Source: Shewanella indica (GTDB lineage Bacteria > Pseudomonadota > Gammaproteobacteria > Enterobacterales > Shewanellaceae). Taken from it: DNA of 64,000 bases. This document shows positions 1-8,020 of this stretch, piece by piece. The stretch spans positions 275,100-339,099 of the forward strand of contig NZ_NIJK01000029.1 of NCBI RefSeq assembly GCF_002836975.1. The letters run 5' to 3'. A model generated the notes under the pieces. It was not told the origin of the DNA. It saw only the letters and a program-made list of their open reading frames with translations, and made no database searches. Each line of letters opens with the position of its first letter. Position 1 is the first letter of the stretch. Made by a program: the position numbers and the translations under genes.

Positions 1-2169
1 CAGCTCCTTGTTCTTGGAACCAAAGCCCATATAGGCGAACACAGTGTCGGGACGTATGCCCTTGGTCACCAGCGCATGACCCTCTTCACTGCCGACACTG
101 GAAGTGAGACGAATGGCGTCCCCATTCTCAATGCCATGCTTGGCGGCAGTGTCAGGGTGGATCCAGACGGCGTTATCGGACATCAGGTTAGCCAGCATAG
201 GCACATTGTGGGTCGCACCATTGGTATGCACTGCCACCTTACCCTGGATAAAGTAGAGCTCGTCCGGTTGCTTCAGGGTCACTTCGCGATAGGCGATAGT
301 GCCACGGCCAGGCGCCATGTCTTCTACCTTGGCGGAGGTCAGTTCAATCTTGCCGCTGGGGGTCTTGAACTTGAGCGCGCTACCATAAGTACCATCTTCA
401 TCCATGCCCCTGGCGTTGGGGTAGGCGGCGACAAAGTCGGCCACCATCTTGGGTTCACGCAGCATCAGCGGCTTGCCGTAGCTGACAAAGCCCTTGTCCT
501 TGATGTGCTGTAACAGCTGGGCGTCTTTATTCACCTGCAGGAATTGCAGGGTTTCCATGTTTTCCCAGGGATAGTACTGCTCCAGGCCCATCTCTATGCC
601 CAGTTCACGGAAGATTTGCCAGGAAGGCTTGGCATCGCCAATCACATCTACCACTTGCTGACGCAGGTAGTAGGCCGGATTCTTGCCGGATTTGTCGGCG
701 ACCTCTTCATCCCGCTCCAGATAAGTACACTCGGGCAGTATGATGTCGGCCCAGGCGGCGGTTTCACTGATGTAAACATCACAGGAAACCACAAACTCCA
801 ACTTCTTCAGACTTTCAACCACCTTGGCACGGTCGGTCATGGTCTGCATAGGGTTGGTACGGCTCATAACCCAGGCCCGTAGTTGGTAAGGCTTGGCTTC
901 CAGAGTTGCATCTATGATTGACTGATAGATACCACCACCGGACCAGGCCATGGCAAACTGCTCATCCATCTGGTCGATGCGTTTGGCTTGCGGCTTGGGC
1001 AGTTTAACGCCTGGCTTACCCAGCTCAGGAGCCACAAGCTCACCGGCAAACTTGTTGTAGCCACCGGCCTTCTTGCCCATGTAGAGGCCACCCTTACGCT
1101 CCAGGTTGCCGATCAACACGTTGGCGGCATACAGCGCCCGGCGCATATCGAACTCTTCCGGAGTGAAAGTAGATCTGTGGCCAAAGTCGACCACGGCATG
1201 AGGCGCTGCAGCGGCGTACTCGTGAGCAATACGGCGGATGTCGGCGGCAGGCACGTCGGAAATTGTCTCGGCCCACTCAGGGGTATAAGCCTTGACCTCG
1301 GCGGCAAACTCTTCAAAACCCACAACATAGCGCTCAATAAAGGCCTTGTCATAGAGGTTGTCGGCAATCAACACATGGCACAGCGCCAGGGCTACGGCCA
1401 CATCCGAACCGGGACGAATGGCATACCACTCATCGGCCTTGTCGGCCACCACAGAGAACCTGGGTTCAAACACCACCAACTTGGCGCCTTTGTCAGCCTG
1501 GGCCTTCATCATTCCCCGGGTTTCGGACATATTGATCCCCTCATAGAGGTTATGACCGAAGTTGATGATGTACTTGGAGTTGGAGAGATCCCGCTTCACC
1601 TTGGTACCGAACATCGCCTTGGCGGCAACCACATAACCGCCCGGGCAAGTGGTGTTATGGGTAAAGGAGTTGGGGCTGCCGTAAGCCTGACCCAAATAGA
1701 ACAGGTGTCCGGACAGCGAACCTGACTTGGAGGAAAATGCCACGGCTTCAGGACCATGGTCGGCCTTGATTTGATTCAGCTTGCTGGCGATGGTTTGATA
1801 GGCTTCCTGCCAGCTGATTTCGGCCCACTTGCCTTCGCCGCGCTCACCGACGCGCTTGAGTGGTTTGACAATCCTTTGTGGATCGTACAATAAACTGAGG
1901 CCGGCGCCGCCACGGGCACAGACCTTACCGCCGAATGATTTGGCTTCTTTGTTGCCAGAAATAAAGACGTTTTTGCCGTCGATTATCCGCGCCGAAATCG
2001 GGCAACGGGTCGAACACATCTCACACATACTGGCAACTTCAGTGGCACTGCCGGTCAGAGGGCTGCGCCCCAAAGCCGCCAGCGAACCGGGCAGAACTCC
2101 GGCCAGGGCACAGGTTGCCCCTCCGGCTCCAGCCCCTTTCAGAAAGGTGCGCCTATCAAGCTCTATCAT
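1..2169 (-). CDS. phsA: Thiosulfate/polysulfide reductase molybdopterin subunit, C-terminus off the window
   Basis: This is the catalytic subunit of a periplasmic thiosulfate/polysulfide reductase of the DMSO-reductase superfamily. It reduces thiosulfate or polysulfide to sulfide with quinol electrons passed through PhsB and PhsC. Reading the minus strand gives 723 codons with no stop and the frame runs off the left edge. Salmonella PhsA is about 758 residues, so only some 35 should be missing. The N-terminus has a twin-arginine signal (RRTFLKG, residues 6-12). A CxxCxxxC...C motif (Cys49, 52, 56 and 84) binds the 4Fe-4S cluster, and a Cys near residue 175 in THNTTCPGG is the expected Mo ligand. 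The ATG at 2169 has a strong GGAGGT site just upstream. The partners phsB and phsC would lie to the left of the window. In Shewanella the same enzyme is usually called PsrA. Thiosulfate versus polysulfide preference cannot be read from sequence. Confidence 0.9.
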   Translation of the reverse strand, partial: MIELDRRTFLKGAGAGGATCALAGVLPGSLAALGRSPLTGSATEVASMCEMCSTRCPISARIIDGKNVFISGNKEAKSFGGKVCARGGAGLSLLYDPQRIVKPLKRVGERGEGKWAEISWQEAYQTIASKLNQIKADHGPEAVAFSSKSGSLSGHLFYLGQAYGSPNSFTHNTTCPGGYVVAAKAMFGTKVKRDLSNSKYIINFGHNLYEGINMSETRGMMKAQADKGAKLVVFEPRFSVVADKADEWYAIRPGSDVAVALALCHVLIADNLYDKAFIERYVVGFEEFAAEVKAYTPEWAETISDVPAADIRRIAHEYAAAAPHAVVDFGHRSTFTPEEFDMRRALYAANVLIGNLERKGGLYMGKKAGGYNKFAGELVAPELGKPGVKLPKPQAKRIDQMDEQFAMAWSGGGIYQSIIDATLEAKPYQLRAWVMSRTNPMQTMTDRAKVVESLKKLEFVVSCDVYISETAAWADIILPECTYLERDEEVADKSGKNPAYYLRQQVVDVIGDAKPSWQIFRELGIEMGLEQYYPWENMETLQFLQVNKDAQLLQHIKDKGFVSYGKPLMLREPKMVADFVAAYPNARGMDEDGTYGSALKFKTPSGKIELTSAKVEDMAPGRGTIAYREVTLKQPDELYFIQGKVAVHTNGATHNVPMLANLMSDNAVWIHPDTAAKHGIENGDAIRLTSSVGSEEGHALVTKGIRPDTVFAYMGFGSKNKEL

Positions 2170-2722
2170 GGTTTACCTCCATCCTCTCCCCTCGGGGAAA
2201 GGTCGCTCACACAGGTTATTGTTTGAATGGGATTCCGCTTGACTACAGCGGCTTAAGCTCATTGTTTACCCATTAAATTCCTGTGGGTATTGTGGTAAAC
2301 CACATAGGGGGAGTGAGTGTGATCCAGCCCCCGCAAAGATGCCGGAAAGGACATGAAAGTGTGAGGGTAATCCAGCCTCTAGCCGTTAAAAAAAAGCCAT
2401 CACAGGCACCAAACTGATTAACAAAAACCACTTTAGAGATAACAAATATTCACAATTGTTAAGCCGATCACGCTCATAAAATCAGCCAAAACAACAGTGA
2501 TGATTTCTGATCAAAAAATAAAATACAATAAAATCAAATAATTAAAAACAAAACCATCATCTCAATTAGATTTATTTCAATGATATTTTTATCAATTAGA
2601 TTATTTTTATGGAAGTGATCCAGTTCAAAGCTGACGCACCTCAGGATTGCTAAATTGACAACCGCAAGGACACATAAAATAACAGCCCATTAACGGAGCG
2701 GGCGGTCACCCCAGAGGAATAG
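2170..2722. promoter_or_regulatory. Divergent AT-rich control region between phsA and the cytochrome operon
   Basis: This 553-base gap separates two divergent respiratory genes and has no convincing gene. Its right half (about 2400-2630) is much richer in A and T than the flanking genes, as expected for promoters. I could not pick out a certain -10/-35 pair. The palindrome at 2291-2304 is listed separately. Control by the TtrSR-like system 7 kb away is an inference. Confidence 0.45.
2291..2304. promoter_or_regulatory. Palindrome TGTGGT-AA-ACCACA, possible operator
   Basis: Two perfect 6-base inverted half-sites, TGTGGT and ACCACA, sit around an AA centre, about 120 bases upstream of the phsA start. 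The size and position fit a dimeric regulator site. I do not recognise it as a known consensus, and I saw no second copy in front of the other genes of the cluster. Confidence 0.3.
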
Positions 2723-3049
2723 ATGATGAACACCAGCAGCAAACTCGGCCTTCTGCTTTTAGCCTGCGCATTGGCCACAGGCGCCACCGCAGCCGACGGC
2801 GGCAACCCCAAGAAAGGCAAACACCTGTACAAGAAAGTCTGTAAAGAGTGTCACAGCAAAGCAGGCATAGGCGGCGAACTGACTCCCATGAGCAAGACCA
2901 TGAGCCAATGGGACAGATTCTTCGCCAGAGACAAACACAAAGCCAAACCCGAGGCGTTTCAGCCTTTAACAGAGCAGGAACTCAAGGATATTCAACAGTT
3001 CCTGTACGACCATGCCGCCGACTCGGATCAACCCCAGACCTGCGGTTGA
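2723..3049 (+). CDS. Small periplasmic monoheme c-type cytochrome
   Basis: A 108-residue protein with a signal peptide (hydrophobic stretch around residues 8-20, likely cut near ATAA-D) and a single heme-binding motif CKECH at residues 40-44. A Met in TPMSKTM (residues 54-60) is a plausible distal heme ligand. The fold is that of class I cytochrome c. It probably carries electrons in the periplasm to or from the octaheme cytochrome encoded 2 kb downstream. The ATG at 2723 has AGAGGA 5 bases upstream. A second ATG follows directly at 2726. As I recall, S. oneidensis has a similar trio of monoheme cytochrome, outer-membrane protein and Otr. The electron partner is inferred from context only. 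Confidence 0.85.
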   Translation: MMNTSSKLGLLLLACALATGATAADGGNPKKGKHLYKKVCKECHSKAGIGGELTPMSKTMSQWDRFFARDKHKAKPEAFQPLTEQELKDIQQFLYDHAADSDQPQTCG

Positions 3050-3055
3050 TAGCGC

Positions 3056-3320
3056 GGGAAGGTGTGAATAAGTCCTCGTGGCACTCTGGCTTGCACAGCA
3101 ATTGGCGTTCAAGGCATCTGGCTGAAGGCATGCCGGGGCCTGTCGAAGTCGGATAACGCAGAGAGCCGGTTGCTGTGAAAGCCCCAAAGGGCGTGGCTTA
3201 CAGGCCTGCCTGCTGTGTTGTGCTTCTTGCAAAGGACTAGGCCATTTGCTGCGAACCACGCCTTGCATCCAGGCCTGTAAGCCGACGCAGAGCACACATG
3301 GGACTTGTTCGCACCTTCCC
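3056..3320. mobile_element. MITE-like element with about 20-bp terminal inverted repeats
   Basis: The left end (3056-3075) and the reverse complement of the right end (3301-3320) agree at 18 of 20 bases, starting GGGAAGGTG. A second perfect 14-base inverted pair, GGCTTACAGGCCTG, lies inside at 3195-3208 and 3270-3283. The 265-base element carries no credible gene and fills nearly the whole gap between the cytochrome and the DUF3373 gene. This build, non-coding with terminal inverted repeats, is that of a MITE. I could not define a target-site duplication with confidence. Confidence 0.6.
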
Positions 3321-3414
3321 ATAATCATTAACAGTCAGTAAGCCAAGTATGGGGTTACCCCAGGGCCGCTTGCTGCCTGAAAACGACCGGCAAGGCCGGT
3401 CAGGAGAATCTACT

Positions 3415-5142
3415 ATGCGTACTCTTATCGCTCTGGCGGTGGCCCAGGCACTGGGTTTGGCTCTGCTGGGCAGCCCCCAGCTTCAGGCCGGGGAACTGGA
3501 TGACAGCACCAAGATCCGCGAGCTTAAACAGCAACTGCAGGAGATCACCGAAGAGCTGGATATACTCAACAGCCGGGTGGACAAGACAGAGCGGCACACG
3601 GCGCTCGATCGACTGGAGATCAGCGGCGACTTTCGTACCCGAGCCCACTCGCTGCACTATGGCAATGTCACCTGGCATCCGGCGATCAAGATGGACTTCA
3701 ACGACTTCGGCGCCAAAGCCATGGCCGGCGAACTGGGCAACCCCATGGATCCCTCCTCGCCCCTTGGCAAGATGATGGCTGCCAACCCTGAGCTGGCCAA
3801 CGCCTTTGCCCAGGGGCAACTGCAGGGCGTTATGCCCTATGTGCTGGCGCCTTATCGCAGTGGCGACATAGACAATGACATCTTCTACACTACTCGGCTA
3901 CGGCTCGATCTCAAGGCTAAGGTGTGGGACAACGTCAGCTTTGCCGGACGCCTGACCATGTTCAAGGACTGGGGCGATTCCACCGGTGTGCAGGTGTTTG
4001 ATTCCTGGCGCTCTTTCACCATGGACGGCACCAACTCAGGCAACCCCAGCGGCGACTGGCTGCGGGTCGAGCGCGCCTACTTTGACTGGAAAAACATCGG
4101 CGGCAGCGAGTTTTATCTGTCTGTCGGCCGTCGTCCCTCCACCTATGGCCCACCGAGCCACTACCGGGAAAATGAAAAACGTGGCGGCACCCCTTCCGGA
4201 CACCTGGTCAACTTCAACTTTGACGGTGCCACTCTGGGCTACAAGCTTGGAGAGCTCACCGGGATAGAAGGCCAGGTGGTGCGTTTCTGTTACGGTCAGG
4301 GCTTTGAGTCCCAATGGGGCAATGGCGAGCTTTATGGCGATACCGTCAGCAAGGACACCCATCTGGGCGGTTTCAACATTGATGTGATCAACGACGGTAA
4401 CCACTTCCTGCAGTTGACCCTGTTTGCCGCGCGGGATATCAACGACGGCTTCAAGGGCACCATGGCCTTCCCCAACGAGTTGGCCGGAATTTTCGCCCCC
4501 ACTCTATACAGCGATCTGCAGAAATTCGACAACTTCAACTTTGTTACCCGGGTGCAACCCAGCGGGGTCATAGGCGACATGTATCTGGGCGGCCTGGGCT
4601 ATGCCTATGAGTCCGATGACGATCTCAAGCTGTTTGCCTCCTTCGGTTGGACCCGCGCTGAAAGCAACGGCAACGCCGGCATGTTCGGCGGCATGTTGAC
4701 CGACGCCGTGTTTCAAGCAGAGCTCAACAGCAGTGGCGATGAACTGCTGATGGTGCCATCCAGCGCCGAGTCCGATGCCTCCCACGATGGTTACGGCATC
4801 TATATCGGCATGCAGATCCCGGCGCCTTACGGCAAGTTCGGTCTGGAGTACAACTATGGTTCCAAGTACTGGACGCCCTTCACTCAGGCCCAGGACGACC
4901 CGGTCGGCAGCAAGCTGGCCACCCGCGGCCATGTGGCCGAGGCCTACTACATCTTCGATATCAACCCCAGGATGTTTATCAAGCTGGCGGGGCTCTACTA
5001 CGACTATGAATACACTGGCTCGGGCACGCCCGTGGGTGCACCTGTGAAGGTGGATGATGTACTGGACGGCAGCGCCTATTCGCTATTGCCCGTGGTGGAT
5101 ACGGCGCTGGATATCAACGCCTCACTGACAGTGAATTTCTAG
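3415..5142 (+). CDS. DUF3373-family outer-membrane beta-barrel protein
   Basis: A 575-residue predicted outer-membrane protein. A signal peptide (ends near LQAG-E) is followed by a short heptad-like coiled coil (roughly residues 24-60, rich in Leu, Glu and Gln). A long stretch of alternating hydrophobic/aromatic beta strands ends in a C-terminal Phe (SLTVNF), the signature of BAM substrates. I recognise the body as the DUF3373 family. I chose ATG 3415 because it has CAGGAGA upstream and starts the signal peptide directly. The reading frame extends further upstream to 3349 without support. It lies 12 bases before the octaheme cytochrome gene, so the two are surely co-transcribed. Its role is not established. 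A porin for the sulfur substrate, or an MtrB-like sheath letting the cytochrome exchange electrons across the membrane, are both possible. Confidence 0.75.
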   Translation: MRTLIALAVAQALGLALLGSPQLQAGELDDSTKIRELKQQLQEITEELDILNSRVDKTERHTALDRLEISGDFRTRAHSLHYGNVTWHPAIKMDFNDFGAKAMAGELGNPMDPSSPLGKMMAANPELANAFAQGQLQGVMPYVLAPYRSGDIDNDIFYTTRLRLDLKAKVWDNVSFAGRLTMFKDWGDSTGVQVFDSWRSFTMDGTNSGNPSGDWLRVERAYFDWKNIGGSEFYLSVGRRPSTYGPPSHYRENEKRGGTPSGHLVNFNFDGATLGYKLGELTGIEGQVVRFCYGQGFESQWGNGELYGDTVSKDTHLGGFNIDVINDGNHFLQLTLFAARDINDGFKGTMAFPNELAGIFAPTLYSDLQKFDNFNFVTRVQPSGVIGDMYLGGLGYAYESDDDLKLFASFGWTRAESNGNAGMFGGMLTDAVFQAELNSSGDELLMVPSSAESDASHDGYGIYIGMQIPAPYGKFGLEYNYGSKYWTPFTQAQDDPVGSKLATRGHVAEAYYIFDINPRMFIKLAGLYYDYEYTGSGTPVGAPVKVDDVLDGSAYSLLPVVDTALDINASLTVNF

Positions 5143-5154
5143 GGAGGAACACAG

Positions 5155-6555
5155 ATGAAAACATTTTATCTGCCATTTATAGCCACGGCACTCTGGCTCG
5201 GCCTCCTGAGCCAGGCCCAGGCCAGCAGCCCCCACAAAGAGGTGCTCAAGGGCCCCTTCAACACAGGCTCGGAAGTCACCCAGGCCTGTCTTGAGTGCCA
5301 TGAAAAGGATGCCGATGACTTTATGCTGTCATCCCACTGGACCTGGGAACTGGAGCAGAAACTGCCCGGACGCACAGTCGAACGGGGCAAGAAAAACTCC
5401 ATCAACAACTTCTGTGTTTCCATTGCCGGTAACGAGCCGCGCTGTACCGGCTGCCATGCCGGTTACGGCTGGAAAGACAACAACTTCGACTTCAAGGACA
5501 AGACCAAAGTGGACTGCCTGGTGTGCCATGACACCACGGGTACTTATGTTAAAGATCCCGTTGCAGCCGGTGAGGTATTCAAGACAGTAGATTTGCTGCG
5601 GGTCGCCCAGAATGTCGGCAAGCCGGTGCGGGATAACTGCGGCAGCTGCCACTTCTATGGTGGCGGCGGAGATGCGGTCAAGCATGGCGACCTCGACTCT
5701 TCCATGGCCTACCCGGACAAGGCCACGGATGTACATATGGACAGCGACGGCAACGACTTCCAGTGTCAGGACTGCCACACCACCCAGAAGCATATGATCA
5801 GCGGTAACGCCATGGGTGTGTCCCCCGGCGGTGAAGATCATATCGGCTGTGACAATTGCCACGACAGTGCACCACACGGCAACAAACAGCTGAACAAGCA
5901 CGCAGCGACCGTGGCCTGTCAGACCTGCCACATTCCCTTCTTTGCCCGCCATGAGCCCACCAAGCTGCACTGGGACTGGTCAACTGCCGGTGAAGACAGG
6001 GAAGAGAGCCTGGATCAATATGGTCGTCACAGCTACGCCAAGAAAAAGGGCAGCTTCGTTTGGGGCAAGATGGTCAAGCCCAGCTACGCCTGGTACAACG
6101 GCCGCGCCGATGCCTATATGGCCGGTGACAAGATGGATCCCGAGCAGGTCACCCGTCTGACCTTCCCCTTGGGTGACATTCAGGATCCCAAGGCGAAGAT
6201 CTACCCCTTCAAGGTACACACAGGCAAGCAGGTGTACGATAAGGTCAACAAGGTGCTGCTCAATCCCAAGACCTATGGCAAGGGCGGTTTCTGGTCTGAG
6301 TTTGACTGGGATAAGGCGATTCGCTTAGGGATGGCCGCCAGCGAGCCCATGCAGGCCAAGGGCATCAGCTACAGCGGTCAGTACGGCTTTGCTCAAACCG
6401 AAATGTGGTGGCGTATCAACCACATGGTCTCGCCCAAGAGTGAAGCGCTCAAGTGCGCCGACTGCCACAACGGCGGTGACCGCCTCGACTGGCAGGCGCT
6501 GGGCTATGAGGGCGACCCCATGAAGCACAAAGGCGGCGCTCGCCACGCCCGCTGA
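5155..6555 (+). CDS. otr: Octaheme tetrathionate-reductase family cytochrome c (Otr)
   Basis: A 466-residue periplasmic multiheme cytochrome with a signal peptide (cleaved near AQA-S, residue 23) and exactly eight CxxCH motifs. Their first Cys residues are at about 45, 97, 121, 162, 204, 232, 255 and 434. Heme number, length and the long gap before the last heme match the octaheme tetrathionate reductase of Shewanella oneidensis. In that enzyme one heme has a lysine as distal ligand and tetrathionate, nitrite and hydroxylamine are reduced in vitro; its physiological substrate is less certain. ATG 5155 has AGGGAGG upstream and is 12 bases behind the DUF3373 gene. A TtrS/TtrR-like pair downstream makes a sulfur-oxyanion role likely here. 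Confidence 0.88.
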   Translation: MKTFYLPFIATALWLGLLSQAQASSPHKEVLKGPFNTGSEVTQACLECHEKDADDFMLSSHWTWELEQKLPGRTVERGKKNSINNFCVSIAGNEPRCTGCHAGYGWKDNNFDFKDKTKVDCLVCHDTTGTYVKDPVAAGEVFKTVDLLRVAQNVGKPVRDNCGSCHFYGGGGDAVKHGDLDSSMAYPDKATDVHMDSDGNDFQCQDCHTTQKHMISGNAMGVSPGGEDHIGCDNCHDSAPHGNKQLNKHAATVACQTCHIPFFARHEPTKLHWDWSTAGEDREESLDQYGRHSYAKKKGSFVWGKMVKPSYAWYNGRADAYMAGDKMDPEQVTRLTFPLGDIQDPKAKIYPFKVHTGKQVYDKVNKVLLNPKTYGKGGFWSEFDWDKAIRLGMAASEPMQAKGISYSGQYGFAQTEMWWRINHMVSPKSEALKCADCHNGGDRLDWQALGYEGDPMKHKGGARHAR

Positions 6556-6577
6556 TCCGATTCAGGCAAGCCCTGAA

Positions 6578-6616
6578 GACCGGCTCCCGCATCTCCCTGC
6601 CTCCCGGGAGCCGGTC
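6578..6616 (+). terminator. Hairpin after otr, possible terminator
   Basis: A perfect 12-base inverted repeat GACCGGCTCCCG / CGGGAGCCGGTC with a 15-base loop starts 22 bases after the otr stop. There is no T-run, so it may stabilise the mRNA end rather than terminate by itself. Confidence 0.5.
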
Positions 6617-6666
6617 ACTCTCATCTGGTACTCTCTCATCTGCCACTCTCTCATCTGGTACTCTCC
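6617..6666. repeat. Three to four tandem copies of an ACTCTCTCATCTGGT-like unit
   Basis: Directly after the hairpin a unit of 13 bases, two of 15 bases and a 7-base partial unit follow one another (ACTCTCATCTGGT, ACTCTCTCATCTGCC, ACTCTCTCATCTGGT, ACTCTCC). No coding use is seen. This is a small slippage-prone repeat in an untranslated region. Confidence 0.7.
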
Positions 6667-6846
6667 AAACGAGATGCCACTTATCCCCAAAAAAGACATT
6701 TAGACCCAGAATCGGGCCAAAGTGTCCAAGCGGCACTACACTGAATTAGACTATGACGGTAAATTCGGGTCATTGATGATGCAACTCCCTACAAAAAATG
6801 GCATTTTTCTTGCGTTGTCTGGGCATCCTTTTCTGTGGCAAGTGCA

Positions 6847-7989
6847 ATGACAACAAACGGCAAGACTTTTTCCTCATTAAACCGCTCCCTGGGTGAGCTT
6901 AGCGGCGCCTTTGCCGATCTGGGAACCTTTCTCCCTCTGGTGCTTGGGTTGATAGCTCTGAATCAGTTTTCTCCCCAAGGCATTTTTCTCGGTTTCGGTC
7001 TCTTTGCCCTGGCCACAGCCCTGTTTTATCGCCGCCCCATTCCCGTGCAACCCATGAAAGTGATTGCCGCCCTGGTCATCGCCCAGGGGCTGACACCTGG
7101 CATGATGCAAGCCAGCGCCATGCTGATGGGAGTAATACTGCTGGTACTGGCGGCTTCCGGCGCCATCAGTTGGCTGTCGCGGCAAATATCCCAGGCTATC
7201 AGTGTCGGCATCCAACTGGCCATAGGGCTGCAACTGTTGTGGATGGGCTTCAAGATGATGGCCGACGAGCCTGTGCTGGGATTCGGCGCCTTCGCACTGA
7301 TTTTCTTTGCCCGCTTTATCCCGTTGCGCTATCTGGCCATGCCCTTGGTGATTGCCCTCGGCATGCTATGGCAATACCAGCAAGGCGGCAGCGACAGCAG
7401 CTTTGTGTTCAACAACACGCCTTGGCACTTGAGCTGGCCCGAGTTAAATGACTGGGGAGCCGCGGCAACCCTGTTGGTGCTGCCGCAACTGGCGTTGACT
7501 TTAACCAATGCCGTTATCGCCACCTCAGTAATGGCCAAAGAGAAGTTCCCCGAAGACAGCAAGCGTTTCAGCCCCAAGGCCTTTGCCACCAGCTCTGGCC
7601 TGGCCAATCTGCTGCTGAGTCCCTTCGGTGCTTCGGCCATGTGCCACGGTGCCGGAGGGTTGGCGGTGCAATACCATTTCGGTGCCCGCCGCCTGTGGGC
7701 GCCGCTAATCTTCGGCGGCAGTTGCCTGCTGATAGCCCTCTCCTGGGGGGAAAACGTGGCCTGGCTGCTGAGCCTTATTCCGCTGGCTATTCTCGGTAGT
7801 CTGCTGTCCACCGCCGGCTTGCAGTTGGCCTGGTCCAAACGCCTCTTGGACGGCAAGCCTTTCTGTATCTTTGTTATCCTGGCGACCGCTGTGGTGAGCC
7901 TGGCCGTCAATGCCGCCGCCGGTTTGGCTGTAGGCGTGGTATTGGAGTTCGGCCGCCGTCAGTGGCAAACCCTTGGGGCACTGCGATAA
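6847..7989 (+). CDS. MOT1-type molybdate/sulfate transporter
   Basis: A 380-residue inner-membrane protein with about ten hydrophobic segments. It carries the two family marks of SulP-related MOT1 transporters: GAFADLGTFLPLV near the N-terminus and PVQPMK near residue 60. This family imports molybdate or sulfate. A molybdoenzyme (phsA) at the other end of the cluster makes molybdate the more attractive substrate, but sulfate is not excluded. I chose ATG 6847. An upstream in-frame GTG at 6835 adds four residues, and neither has a clear Shine-Dalgarno sequence. It stands 290 bases after otr and converges with the sensor kinase gene. Confidence 0.8.
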   Translation: MTTNGKTFSSLNRSLGELSGAFADLGTFLPLVLGLIALNQFSPQGIFLGFGLFALATALFYRRPIPVQPMKVIAALVIAQGLTPGMMQASAMLMGVILLVLAASGAISWLSRQISQAISVGIQLAIGLQLLWMGFKMMADEPVLGFGAFALIFFARFIPLRYLAMPLVIALGMLWQYQQGGSDSSFVFNNTPWHLSWPELNDWGAAATLLVLPQLALTLTNAVIATSVMAKEKFPEDSKRFSPKAFATSSGLANLLLSPFGASAMCHGAGGLAVQYHFGARRLWAPLIFGGSCLLIALSWGENVAWLLSLIPLAILGSLLSTAGLQLAWSKRLLDGKPFCIFVILATAVVSLAVNAAAGLAVGVVLEFGRRQWQTLGALR

Positions 7990-8020
7990 AGCCGACACCA
8001 GCGACTTGAGTCAAGGATAA

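Noticed and set aside
2581..2594. FNR-like TGAT-N6-ATCA before the cytochrome gene
   Set aside because: FNR and CRP-like FNR sites need a 4-base centre between GAT and ATC halves (TTGAT-N4-ATCAA); here it is 6, in a very AT-rich stretch.
3109..3328. Small frames within the gap before the DUF3373 gene
   Set aside because: They lie inside the MITE-like element and have no coding features.
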